DNA from: JBFWIW01 sp050253535 | GTDB taxonomy: Bacteria; Bacillota; Clostridia; Oscillospirales; Oscillospiraceae | Length of the DNA: 38,777 nucleotides | NCBI GenBank assembly: GCA_050253535.1 | Contig: JBFWIW010000024.1 | Coordinates: 1 to 38,777 of the forward strand | Reading direction: 5' to 3' | Shown here: positions 1 through 7,009 of the stretch, one piece after another | How the letters are laid out: each line of letters starts with the position of its first letter | Position numbering within the stretch: position 1 is the stretch's first letter | Notes under the pieces: generated by a model | Told to the model about the DNA's origin: nothing | Databases searched by the model: none | Seen by the model: only the letters and a program-made list of their open reading frames with translations | Translations under genes and position numbers: made by a program

Positions 1-1191
1 TCCGAAGCCGTTAATAAAATTACGGTTGACGGTAAAGTCCGTAAAGCCTATAAACTGAAGCTGATAGATGAGGAGGCCATATTGGTTGACCTCATTTATG
101 ACAAGTTTCTTGAAACCGGTTCGCTTACCAAGACAGAAACGTATCTGCTGAATAATAACCACAGGACCAAAAACGGAAGATATTTCAATCGCTTCACCAT
201 CAAAAATATCCTTGAAAATCCAGTCTATATGACAGCCGACGAGGACGCTTACCGTTACTTCACTGATCAGGATATCGATCTTTTTGCGGAAAAAGCCGCA
301 TTTGACGGCAGTCACGGTGTTATGGCCTATAATAAGACCATCCAAAAATATGGAAAGGCCAATGAGATACGCGATATAAGTGAATGGATCGTTGCAGTGG
401 GCAAACATAAGGGAATAATAAGCGGAGCCGACTGGATTCGTGCCAGGAAGTTGTTGGAGCAGAATAAATCAAAGTCTTATCATAAACCCAAAAGCAAAAC
501 GGCTTTACTTTCGGGATTGCTTTGTTGCGGAAACTGCGGCAGCTATATGCGTCCCAAATTAAGTCAACGCAGAGACACTAACGGCGAGCTGCTTTTTAAT
601 TATCTGTGTGAGCTTAAGGAAAAAAGCCGCTGTGTGGGCTGCAACATGAAAAATCCCAGCGGTAACATTATCGATAAGGAGGTTTCTGGTGAAATCAAGA
701 AGCTCTCCGCCGATAATTTTGAATTTATAAGGCAGCTTGAAGACAGTTCGGAAAATCTGTCGGGCGAAAAACAGGATTATAATAAACAGCTTTTAAAGCT
801 GCGAAAATCCCATGAAGAAAATGACAAAGAAATCTCATCACTCGCAGCATCTCTATCGAAGGCTGAAGGCACTTCTGCCGAAACCTACATCTTGAAACAG
901 ATCGATGAGCTTCACGAGAAAGGTCTGAATATTGAGCGCAGCATATCAAAACTGGAAAACACTGCGAGAAACAGCGGGCTACCGGATATTCAGTTTGAAA
1001 TAGTTCGCGGACTTTTATCGTCATTCAGAGATACCTTTGACGAAATGGATATAGAACAAAAGAGAGCCGCCCTGAGGGCGTTTATAGAAAAAATCGTCTG
1101 GGACGGCGAAAACATACATATATACCTTTATGGAACAGGCGGCGACAACGGCGGGGCGGCGGTTTCAATTTCCCGCGATAAAACCGGCTGA
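1..1191 (+). CDS. Large serine recombinase, skin-type sigK recombinase (5' partial)
   Basis: The frame is open from base 1, so the catalytic N-terminal resolvase domain lies outside the window; the TTG at 82 is not the true start. Visible parts in order are a recombinase domain (about 60-480), a zinc-ribbon region with a CCGNCG motif near 526-543 and a second Cys cluster (ELKEKSRCVGCNMKN) near 610-655, and a Lys/Glu-rich coiled-coil segment (about 690-960), as in large serine integrases. The gene ends 31 bases before the recombination core in sigK and reads toward it. From position and family it is inferred to be the SpoIVCA-like enzyme that excises the intervening element and rebuilds sigK during sporulation. 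A generic phage-type integrase is the alternative, but the sigK junction argues against it. Confidence 0.85.
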   Translation, partial: SEAVNKITVDGKVRKAYKLKLIDEEAILVDLIYDKFLETGSLTKTETYLLNNNHRTKNGRYFNRFTIKNILENPVYMTADEDAYRYFTDQDIDLFAEKAAFDGSHGVMAYNKTIQKYGKANEIRDISEWIVAVGKHKGIISGADWIRARKLLEQNKSKSYHKPKSKTALLSGLLCCGNCGSYMRPKLSQRRDTNGELLFNYLCELKEKSRCVGCNMKNPSGNIIDKEVSGEIKKLSADNFEFIRQLEDSSENLSGEKQDYNKQLLKLRKSHEENDKEISSLAASLSKAEGTSAETYILKQIDELHEKGLNIERSISKLENTARNSGLPDIQFEIVRGLLSSFRDTFDEMDIEQKRAALRAFIEKIVWDGENIHIYLYGTGGDNGGAAVSISRDKTG

Positions 1192-1227
1192 TATCAGCCC
1201 GAGCCAAACGGAGAGTATAGCAAATGA
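1..1227 (+). mobile_element. Right end of a skin-like sigK-intervening element
   Basis: The interval carries a large serine recombinase gene whose 5' part lies outside the window, then 31 bases, then a pentamer AATGA (1223-1227) at which the reading frame becomes the C-terminal part of sporulation sigma factor SigK. In Bacillus subtilis and Clostridioides difficile, sigK is split by the skin element, which a serine recombinase excises in the mother cell, with recombination at the Asn-Glu codons of the conserved NEILMH stretch. The same codons sit at this junction. The left end, the 5' half of sigK and the size of the element are not visible. Confidence 0.82.
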
Positions 1228-1233
1228 GATACT
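1214..1233. other. Recombination (att) site at the sigK/skin junction
   Basis: AGTAT at 1214-1218 is the reverse complement of ATACT at 1229-1233, and the dyad centre falls at 1223/1224. The pentamer AATGA (1223-1227) lies at the centre and supplies the Asn-Glu codons of the SigK stretch ANEILMHF. AATGA at these codons is the reported crossover core of the B. subtilis skin element (from memory). A short dyad around a central dinucleotide is what a serine recombinase would use. The partner site at the left end is outside the window. Confidence 0.68.
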
Positions 1234-1588
1234 AATGCACTTTAGAAGTCTCCGGAAAACGGCCGGGGACCTTTCACTTTCTGAATCCATCGATACGGAC
1301 AAGGACGGAAACACCCTCTCACTTATGGATATCATAAGCGTCGAGGACGATATGCTCGAAAACATTAGCTCCCTGGAGACAGTTAAACAACTGCACGCGT
1401 TCATAAACCAAGCGCTCACCCCGCGTGAGCGTGAGATAATGATAATGCGTTACGGTATCTGTTCAGAACATCCCCTCACTCAGCGCGAGGTTGCCGCCAT
1501 CTGCGGGATAAGCCGCTCATACGTCTCCCGAATAGAAAAAAAGGCTTTGGAAAAGCTGAGAAAGTGCTTTGAAGACACCGGCAATTAA
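1223..1588 (+). CDS. sigK: RNA polymerase sigma-K, C-terminal coding part (interrupted gene, spoIIIC-like)
   Basis: Codons from 1223 encode NEILMHF, then a linker with TDKDGN and LSLMDI, then sigma region 4 with TQREVA, GISRSYVSRIEKKAL and a C-terminal end. These are hallmarks of SigK, the late mother-cell sigma factor, rather than SigE. Only the part after region 2 is here. The frame continues upstream to an ATG at 1130, but that upstream part (1130-1222) overlaps the recombinase gene and does not look like sigma factor, so it is skin sequence and not the SigK N-terminus. A functional sigK therefore needs excision of the element to join the upstream half. A fixed, non-excising disruption is possible but less likely because the junction codons are intact and the recombinase is adjacent. 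Confidence 0.85.
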   Translation, partial: NEILMHFRSLRKTAGDLSLSESIDTDKDGNTLSLMDIISVEDDMLENISSLETVKQLHAFINQALTPREREIMIMRYGICSEHPLTQREVAAICGISRSYVSRIEKKALEKLRKCFEDTGN

Positions 1589-1620
1589 GCGGTGCCGCAG
1601 TTTTTCTGAAGGTATATTTA

Positions 1621-1765
1621 ATACTGTTATCCCACTAAAGGGTGGATATCTCGGCAGTAATTTTCCTCCCTGTGTGTTCTCGTCATCTACGGTGGTAACC
1701 CGCTCTCTTACGGGGCAAAAAATCCCCTCGCAAATCCTGTCTCCCCTTTAATGGAATAACAGTAT
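1621..1765. repeat. 145-bp inverted-repeat element (MITE-like)
   Basis: The ends are imperfect terminal inverted repeats of 22 bases, 1621-1642 and 1744-1765, with 20 of 22 positions matching; the outermost ten bases, ATACTGTTAT, are identical. The interior has no gene. The size and structure fit a non-autonomous miniature transposable element. Flanks are AT-rich (ATTTA on the left, AAATA on the right), so a target-site duplication cannot be assigned with confidence. Confidence 0.6.
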
Positions 1766-1850
1766 AAATAGAAAGTGTAATTGATTTAAAGAAGGGCCGC
1801 GTTTGAACAGGTTAACAAAGAAATTTTTGCGGATACTTTATAAGGGATAA

Positions 1851-1884
1851 AAATTGGGCATGGCAATATTGCCATGCCCAATTT
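1851..1884. terminator. Bidirectional intrinsic terminator
   Basis: A perfect 34-base palindrome centred at 1867/1868 with G+C-rich stem GGGCATGGC and T runs on both sides. It lies 21 bases after the end of the leftward hutH operon and would also stop rightward transcription from the sigK side. Confidence 0.85.
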
Positions 1885-1904
1885 TTTAATTGCTTAAATA
1901 ATAA

Positions 1905-2390
1905 TTATAGATACTTAGAAAAGTCCTGCTTCGCAAAACCGTTGTATACGCCCCACGGCATTATTAAATCTACCCACATGTGGTGGCGGTTAAAATACTT
2001 GAGTGCGGCATTCGTCAGGTCAATGAACTGCTGGAGATTCTGAAGGCTGTCAAGCGCCTCCAGATACATGCGCAGCATCTCGGATGCCATAGGCACGCCT
2101 GTGAATACAAAAAACTTCTGCTTGTAATCCAATAACTTCTTCGCAAAAGCAATCAGCGTCGCCATATCCACGTTGCCCTCTTTGGCGGTTTCGACCAGAT
2201 AAAAAAGCACCTCGTCGCACAGGGTTCTGAGTTCCGAATCGGCATAAAGCATAGTTGTAACATACTGGCCATATACGTTAGTGTCACCGGGAACAATTCC
2301 CTGGCTAAGATTGTAAACATCCTGCGGCATATGCTCCCAAATAGCAAGACGACGCTCTTCGAATTTGTCAATTGCAGCTTTAAAGTCCAT
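1905..2390 (-). CDS. All-helical small protein, cucumopine-synthase C-terminal-like helical bundle
   Basis: This 161-residue protein has no signal peptide or membrane segment and reads as almost entirely helical, with amphipathic segments such as KEGNVDMATLIAFAKKL and LQQFIDLTNAALKYF. The ATG at 2390 follows a strong AAGGAGG at an 8-base spacing, 13 bases after the upstream cyclophilin-like gene, so the two are co-translated neighbours. Cucumopine synthase and the related Pictet-Spengler enzyme McbB are built from a cyclophilin-like domain followed by a C-terminal helical bundle. A cyclophilin-like gene directly followed by a helical-bundle gene resembles a split version. This assignment is from memory of the family and from gene order, not from an alignment. 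If it is wrong, the gene is of unknown function. Confidence 0.5.
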   Translation of the reverse strand: MDFKAAIDKFEERRLAIWEHMPQDVYNLSQGIVPGDTNVYGQYVTTMLYADSELRTLCDEVLFYLVETAKEGNVDMATLIAFAKKLLDYKQKFFVFTGVPMASEMLRMYLEALDSLQNLQQFIDLTNAALKYFNRHHMWVDLIMPWGVYNGFAKQDFSKYL

Positions 2391-2403
2391 GATTTGTTCC
2401 TCC

Positions 2404-2805
2404 TTATTCGATTTCGCCCACGATTGTCATCATGCTGCCCTGCTTCAGCCAATTGCGGATGCCGATAACCTGCAGGCCCTCGGTTCCCTCAATTATGCGG
2501 CCGATTTTGCTTATGGGAAGGGGTTCGTCTGTTCCGACACCATACAGGAAGCACAGCTGATTGCGCGGGGGATAATATGCCAGATCAAATGTCTTCAGGT
2601 CGCCGCCGCGGCAGGTGTTTTCAAAACCGCAGGCATAGGGAAGCGTGCCGAAAAACAACTGACCATTCAGCTTGGCGTGCTGAATAATTGCACGCTGGCC
2701 GGGGTTGTTCAATATCATATTGCAGATTATGGGGGCATCGTCCGCATATAGTTCTGCAACAAGTCTGACGTCATCGATCATAATTTCAATCTTTTTATTC
2801 GCCAT
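2404..2805 (-). CDS. DUF3830 / cyclophilin-like protein, cucumopine-synthase N-terminal-like
   Basis: The 133-residue protein starts with MANKKIEIMIDD. The ATG at 2805 has AAAGGAA upstream; an in-frame ATG at 2865 has no such site. The stretches DVRLVAELYADDAPIIC, DLAYYPPRNQLCFLYG and the final IVEGEIE-like beta strand match the pattern of the DUF3830 cyclophilin-like beta-barrel family, which is related to the N-terminal domain of cucumopine synthase (condensation of L-histidine with 2-oxoglutarate in the known plant-tumour enzyme). It sits between hutH, 139 bases upstream, and the helical-bundle gene, 13 bases downstream. A histidine-related substrate is inferred from the company it keeps. 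No catalytic residue can be assigned from sequence alone. Confidence 0.6.
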   Translation of the reverse strand: MANKKIEIMIDDVRLVAELYADDAPIICNMILNNPGQRAIIQHAKLNGQLFFGTLPYACGFENTCRGGDLKTFDLAYYPPRNQLCFLYGVGTDEPLPISKIGRIIEGTEGLQVIGIRNWLKQGSMMTIVGEIE

Positions 2806-2944
2806 GATAATTTGTTCCTTTCCATTAAGTAGTGCTGAGCAACGAAAAATCTGTGTGTGCTCCAATTAACAATATTGTATCTGCTTTCTATACATAAATC
2901 AAACGAATGATTGTTATGATAGCCATTCTGATGCGGAATGTTTC

Positions 2945-4474
2945 TTAGATCAAAGTTTCGCCAACCGCTTTTTTTACATCGGAAAGCAAGGTGTTGTCAA
3001 TGAGAATTTCTTCGCAGTGATTGATATCATCATACAGTGGCCGATCGTTTTCCAGCTTTGAACAGACCCTGCGTACAGCGGCATATGCGGCAGCGGTACC
3101 CTGCCCCAAGCCGCGGTTTTCATCCAGATCAATTGCCTGACACGCACACATTAGTTCCATAGCAAGCACGCGGCGCACATTCTTCATAATCTCTTTAGCC
3201 TGGCGCGCGGCAATAGTCCCCATGCTGACGTGGTCTTCCTGATTGCCGGAAGATGGGATGGAATCCACGCTTGCCGGATGAGCGAGCACTTTGTTCTCCG
3301 AGACCAGCGCAGCGGCGGAATACTGTACAATCATAAAACCGGAGTTCAGGCCTCCGTTTTTCACCAGGAACGGAGGGAATCCTCCGATTGTTGGATTGAC
3401 CAGGCGCTCAAGCCTGCGCTCGGAAATGTTGGCCAGCTCCGAGAGCGCGATACTCAGAAAATCGAAACTGATTGCCATTGGCTGACCGTGGAAGTTCCCG
3501 CCGGAAATACCCTCGCATGTATCTTTCAGGATAATGGGATTATCCGTAACGGAATTCATTTCGATCTCTACTTTGGATTTTATGTACTGGAATGCGTCCA
3601 AACTTGCGCCGTGCACCTGAGGAACGCAGCGGATGGAATAACCGTCCTGCACGCGAATTTCACCTTGCCGAGTAACATTTTTGCTGTCTTTTAAAAGACG
3701 GAGCAGCGTTCTTGCTGTCTGCATCTGCCCTTCGTGCGGTCGGATGCGGTGAATGCGGGGGTCCAGCGCATCAATGACGCCGTGGTTGGCTTCAAAACTC
3801 AGGGCTGCCGCAATATTGGCAATAGCAAGCAGCTCCAGCGCATCATAGACGGTGAGCGCACCGGCTGAGGTCATTGCCTGAGTCCCGTTTATTAACGCGA
3901 GGCCTTCCTTTGCCAAAAGTTCGACTGTCGGGATGCCGGCACGTTTCATCGCTTCTTCTCCGTGGAGAATTTCACCCTGATATTCCGCTGTCCCCAGGCC
4001 GATCATGGGAAGGACCATATGCGCCAGAGGGGCAAGGTCACCGCTCGCGCCCAAAGAGCCTTTCTGAGGAATCTGCGGTGTGACGCCTTTGTTCAGCATA
4101 TTTATTAAAGTCTGAACGACGCACAGACGAATGCCCGAAAAACCATTGGCCAGACTGTTAACGCGCAGCAGCATAATACCTCGGGTGATATCTTTGGAAA
4201 ACGGTTCGCCTGAGCCGACTGCATGGGTAATAATGAGATTTCGCTGCAGCGTTTTGCATTCGTCCGGGGAAATGCCAACATCACTGAATTTGCCAAATCC
4301 GGTCGTTACGCCGTAAACAACCGCCTTTCGGTCCACCAACTGGTCAACCACATACCGGGATTCGTTAATATTTTGCGCCGCGTCAGGAGACAGTTCAACT
4401 GCGACGTCTTTTCTGCATACTGCGGCAAATTGCTCTAAAACCAGATTCTGACCTGTTATCACTAATTTCTCCAA
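2945..4474 (-). CDS. hutH: Histidine ammonia-lyase
   Basis: This 509-residue cytosolic enzyme deaminates L-histidine to urocanate. The GSLGASGDLAPLAH motif holds Ala143-Ser144-Gly145, which cyclise to the MIO electrophile. Tyr54 (YGVTTGFGKF), the SGGNFHGQP segment and SIPSSGNQEDHVSMG are all present. The length and the surrounding residues follow Firmicute HutH more closely than phenylalanine or tyrosine lyases. The start is TTG at 4474, chosen because AAAGGAGG lies about ten bases upstream. There is no hutU, hutI or hutG in the window, so urocanate either leaves the pathway or is handled elsewhere. It is the first gene of a leftward unit with the two cucumopine-synthase-like genes. Confidence 0.9.
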   Translation of the reverse strand: MEKLVITGQNLVLEQFAAVCRKDVAVELSPDAAQNINESRYVVDQLVDRKAVVYGVTTGFGKFSDVGISPDECKTLQRNLIITHAVGSGEPFSKDITRGIMLLRVNSLANGFSGIRLCVVQTLINMLNKGVTPQIPQKGSLGASGDLAPLAHMVLPMIGLGTAEYQGEILHGEEAMKRAGIPTVELLAKEGLALINGTQAMTSAGALTVYDALELLAIANIAAALSFEANHGVIDALDPRIHRIRPHEGQMQTARTLLRLLKDSKNVTRQGEIRVQDGYSIRCVPQVHGASLDAFQYIKSKVEIEMNSVTDNPIILKDTCEGISGGNFHGQPMAISFDFLSIALSELANISERRLERLVNPTIGGFPPFLVKNGGLNSGFMIVQYSAAALVSENKVLAHPASVDSIPSSGNQEDHVSMGTIAARQAKEIMKNVRRVLAMELMCACQAIDLDENRGLGQGTAAAYAAVRRVCSKLENDRPLYDDINHCEEILIDNTLLSDVKKAVGETLI

Positions 4475-4534
4475 AATTCTTAGATCCTCCTTTGGGAAAC
4501 AGGCGATGCTGCTGCCCGCTGCTGAATTACCTCC

Positions 4535-4562
4535 ATTCTATAACAAAATCTTTTGAATGCAA
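4535..4562 (-). promoter_or_regulatory. Candidate hutH promoter
   Basis: On the minus strand, TTGCAT (4557-4562) and TAGAAT (4535-4540) are 16 bases apart, giving a leader of about 50 bases before the hutH TTG start. The 12-base palindrome CTTATGTATAAG at 4564-4575 lies immediately upstream of the -35, where a LysR-type activator would bind. Confidence 0.45.
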
Positions 4563-4798
4563 GCTTATGTATAAGATTTCTGCATGCCATTCACTTATGT
4601 GTGATATAACAGGATTTCAGATGAATCAAATGTCAAGATGCAAAAATGCGGCAAGTTGTGTATATTGTCGGAATTATATAAATTTTTTAATAAAATTCCG
4701 ATCATTTTTAACAAATTTTCAGGTACATTGCAGAAGTTTATCGGTCATAAATGTAAGTTGCCAATGGAAATATTGCAAAAATGCCGGGAAAATGTCTG

Positions 4799-4827
4799 TT
4801 GACAAAGACCCGGCGCCGCAATATAAT
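4799..4827 (+). promoter_or_regulatory. Perfect-consensus sigma-A promoter, rightward
   Basis: TTGACA at 4799-4804 and TATAAT at 4822-4827 with a 17-base spacer match the consensus at every position. The expected start near 4834 is only a few bases before a strong hairpin with a T run, so the product would be an RNA of about 50 nucleotides, or antisense readthrough into the lysR gene. Confidence 0.65.
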
Positions 4828-4836
4828 ACAATCAGC

Positions 4837-4884
4837 AAAGCGGCAATGGCGACGTTTAATAATGTCATATTGCCGCTTTTTATT
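4837..4884 (+). terminator. Intrinsic terminator after the short promoter; also downstream of lysR
   Basis: Arms AAAGCGGCAAT (4837-4847) and ATTGCCGCTTT (4869-4879) pair over 11 bases, with a further inner stem GAC/GTC (4851-4853 with 4864-4866). Rightward it is followed by TTTTTATTA. On the other strand it lies 25 bases after the lysR stop and could end that gene, though the T run on that side is weaker. Confidence 0.65.
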
Positions 4885-4908
4885 ACAATTTTACACTTTA
4901 TTGTACTA

Positions 4909-5784
4909 TCACGTCATCTCGCTGACGAATTGCTTTGTGAGTGTAATAAAGCTTTTTGCCGCGGGTGATGCATGCCTTGCGGAACGAAGCGCAATTCCAA
5001 GTGTTCTAGAGTACGGTTTGGAAAGCGGCTTTGTAACAATATCGGCGCAGGAGGAAACGATTGCGAGCCGTGGGAACAATGTCACGCCCAATCCGTTTCC
5101 GACCATGGAAATCATTGTCATATCTCCCTTGATACGAAACCTGATCTGAGGCGTTAGATGTTCCGCATTTAAAACTGACCAGACATCCTCATCAGCTCCT
5201 TCGTCAGGTATGATAAACGGATAGTCTGCCAGTTCCTTTGGATCAATGCATTCCTTCTGTGATAACGGATTGTCCCGGCCGACTACAGCCAGAATCGGAT
5301 CTTCAGCCAGCGGGATAAAATCGTAATTCACCGGAGCCGGAGGAGACATGAAGGCTAAGTCTATGGAACCGTCAATCAACAGCTGATTCAGTTCTCCGTG
5401 GAATCCCTCAAATACCTGAAGCGTAATGTTGGGATGGGACAAGGAAAAGTCTGAAATCACAGAAGGAAGCCACTGAATTGAGGTGCTGCAGTAAGTGCCG
5501 ATTCGAAGAACGCCAATTTCTATACCACGAATTTTATTGGATGTTTCAACCAGTGCGTTTTCGGTTGTAACAATTTGCTGCATGTAGTATTGCAGCTGTT
5601 TAGCGTTTTCAGTAGGATATACCCCTTCTTTCGTGCGAATAAGAAGAGGAAAACCGACTTCACGCTCTAACGAGGCGATCATATGGCTGATTCCCGGCTG
5701 TGTATAGCCGAGTTTGGCAGCTGCCTGGGTGAGGCTCTGCTCTTCAATTGCAGTCAAAAGAGCTTTATATTTGAGAATGCTCAT
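4909..5784 (-). CDS. LysR-family transcriptional regulator
   Basis: The 291-residue protein has an N-terminal winged helix-turn-helix (about residues 1-60, SLTQAAAKLGYTQPGISHMIASLEREVGFPLLIRT) and a periplasmic-binding-like effector domain (about 90-290). It lies between the hutH unit, which runs the same way, and the ABC importer genes, which are divergent. LysR proteins usually control a neighbouring divergent promoter, so the importer and the hutH unit are its likely targets, and the effector is likely the imported compound or a product of it. This is inference from position. The ATG at 5784 follows a weak AAGGGAT. Confidence 0.88.
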   Translation of the reverse strand: MSILKYKALLTAIEEQSLTQAAAKLGYTQPGISHMIASLEREVGFPLLIRTKEGVYPTENAKQLQYYMQQIVTTENALVETSNKIRGIEIGVLRIGTYCSTSIQWLPSVISDFSLSHPNITLQVFEGFHGELNQLLIDGSIDLAFMSPPAPVNYDFIPLAEDPILAVVGRDNPLSQKECIDPKELADYPFIIPDEGADEDVWSVLNAEHLTPQIRFRIKGDMTMISMVGNGLGVTLFPRLAIVSSCADIVTKPLSKPYSRTLGIALRSARHASPAAKSFITLTKQFVSEMT

Positions 5785-5804
5785 TTTTTTATCCCTTATT
5801 CATT

Positions 5805-5817
5805 CATGATATTCATG
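5805..5817. promoter_or_regulatory. Candidate LysR operator in the lysR/importer divergent region
   Basis: CATGATATTCATG is a perfect 13-base inverted repeat (CATGA, TAT, TCATG) placed 21 bases upstream of the lysR start and about 90 bases before the importer start. The position and symmetry suit a LysR binding site, but no protected site is known for this regulator. Confidence 0.4.
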
Positions 5818-5906
5818 TTTGTATGTAACGTCATTCTATTTCTTTATATTACACCACTATAGATCATTTGGCAAGCGTTTTTTGCATGTGGAAAGGAAGT
5901 GCCGGT

Positions 5907-6986
5907 GTGGAGTACCAATTAGAGCTAACCAATGTTGCTAAGACGTATAAAGACTTTTTAGCAGTTGACGATGTAAACCTACAGATCGAGAAGGGCGAAA
6001 TTGTTTCATTTCTTGGCGCAAGCGGGTGCGGAAAGACAACGACGCTTCGCATGATTGCCGGCCTGATTAAACCTACGCGCGGGAAAATCCGCATACAGGG
6101 TCAGGATATGGAAGGCGTTCCGCCCTACAAACGCGATATCTCCATGGTATTTCAGAATTACGCGCTTTTTCCTCATCTGACAGTTTATGAAAATATTATT
6201 TATGGACTTAAGACACGGAAGATTCGTGATAAAAAGGTCCTCAGGGAAAAAGCGGAAGAAATGATGGAAATCGTCCAACTGCATGGCGTGGAGGATCGCT
6301 TGCCGAAACAGCTCTCCGGCGGGCAACAGCAGCGCGTTTCTCTTGCGCGGGCGATGATCGTGAATCCGAAGGTGATGCTATTCGATGAACCTTTGAGCAA
6401 TCTGGATGCCAAGCTGCGGGAGAGTACCCGCGTGGAAATCAGGAATCTTTTAAAAAAAATGGATATCACGGCTATCTATGTCACTCATGACCAGGAAGAG
6501 GCGCTGACAATTTCAGACCGGATCGCGGTTATGAACGGCGGAAAGATTGAACAGATCACAGAGCCTGCCTATCTGTATACCAGACCGGCAACACGATTTA
6601 TTGCGGGTTTTGTCGGCCATGCCAATTTTATTGACGGAACTGTGCAGTCTGTCGCGGCAGATGATATCTGCGTTGCCTCAGCAAGCGGAAAAAGAATTTT
6701 CATAAAACAGATTCCGGAAAAGCATGTCGCCGCAGGCGCTAAGGTTTCTCTGATTATCCGACCGGAAAATGTTCGGATATGTACCGAATCCGACGGGCGG
6801 AACATTTTTCGCGGAACAGTAATGGCACGGATATATCTCGGTTCTACGGTCAGATATATAGTAGACTGCGGTGAAAGCAAAGAATTTGAAGTCGATCTTC
6901 ATACCAGAGACTCAGGGCATTGCGCAGAGGGCGATACGGTTTTCCTTGAGCTGAATGAGAATGAACTGGTCCTGGTGGATAGATAA
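5907..6986 (+). CDS. ABC importer ATPase, PotA type
   Basis: The 359-residue protein has Walker A GASGCGKTT, Q-loop, signature LSGGQQQRVSLARA, Walker B VMLFDEPLSNLD and H-loop YVTHD. A TOBE-like C-terminal regulatory domain fills roughly the last 110 residues, as in PotA/FbpC/MalK-type ATPases. The start is GTG at 5907, with GAAAGGAAG at 7-base spacing; in-frame TTG 5868 and ATG 5886 lack a ribosome site. It is the first gene of a four-gene importer operon with a binding lipoprotein and two permeases. The family moves polyamines, iron or amino-acid-like compounds; the substrate here is not shown by sequence. Confidence 0.9.
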   Translation: MEYQLELTNVAKTYKDFLAVDDVNLQIEKGEIVSFLGASGCGKTTTLRMIAGLIKPTRGKIRIQGQDMEGVPPYKRDISMVFQNYALFPHLTVYENIIYGLKTRKIRDKKVLREKAEEMMEIVQLHGVEDRLPKQLSGGQQQRVSLARAMIVNPKVMLFDEPLSNLDAKLRESTRVEIRNLLKKMDITAIYVTHDQEEALTISDRIAVMNGGKIEQITEPAYLYTRPATRFIAGFVGHANFIDGTVQSVAADDICVASASGKRIFIKQIPEKHVAAGAKVSLIIRPENVRICTESDGRNIFRGTVMARIYLGSTVRYIVDCGESKEFEVDLHTRDSGHCAEGDTVFLELNENELVLVDR

Positions 6987-7009
6987 ATGTATTTCTTGAA
7001 AGGGGAAAA

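Larger units (their letters stand above)
1589..1904. other. Non-coding gap after sigK
   Basis: This stretch holds a weak hairpin overlapping the sigK stop and followed by five T at 1601-1605 (possible terminator), the inverted-repeat element at 1621-1765, about 85 bases with nothing recognisable (1766-1850), and a palindromic terminator at 1851-1884. Short open frames inside the repeat element have no Shine-Dalgarno site and are judged non-coding. Confidence 0.6.
4475..4908. other. Non-coding region between lysR and hutH
   Basis: This 434-base region is AT-rich. It holds a leftward promoter-like pair for hutH (4535-4562), a palindrome CTTATGTATAAG at 4564-4575 with a partial copy CTTATGTG starting near 4593 (candidate regulator sites), a consensus rightward promoter at 4799-4827 and a terminator hairpin at 4837-4884. 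An open frame across 4492-4968 has no ribosome site and is judged non-coding. Confidence 0.6.

Noticed and set aside
1130..1222. N-terminal extension of the sigma-factor frame from ATG 1130
   Set aside because: It overlaps the recombinase gene, has no sigma-factor character, and the similarity to SigK begins sharply at 1223. It is skin-side sequence.
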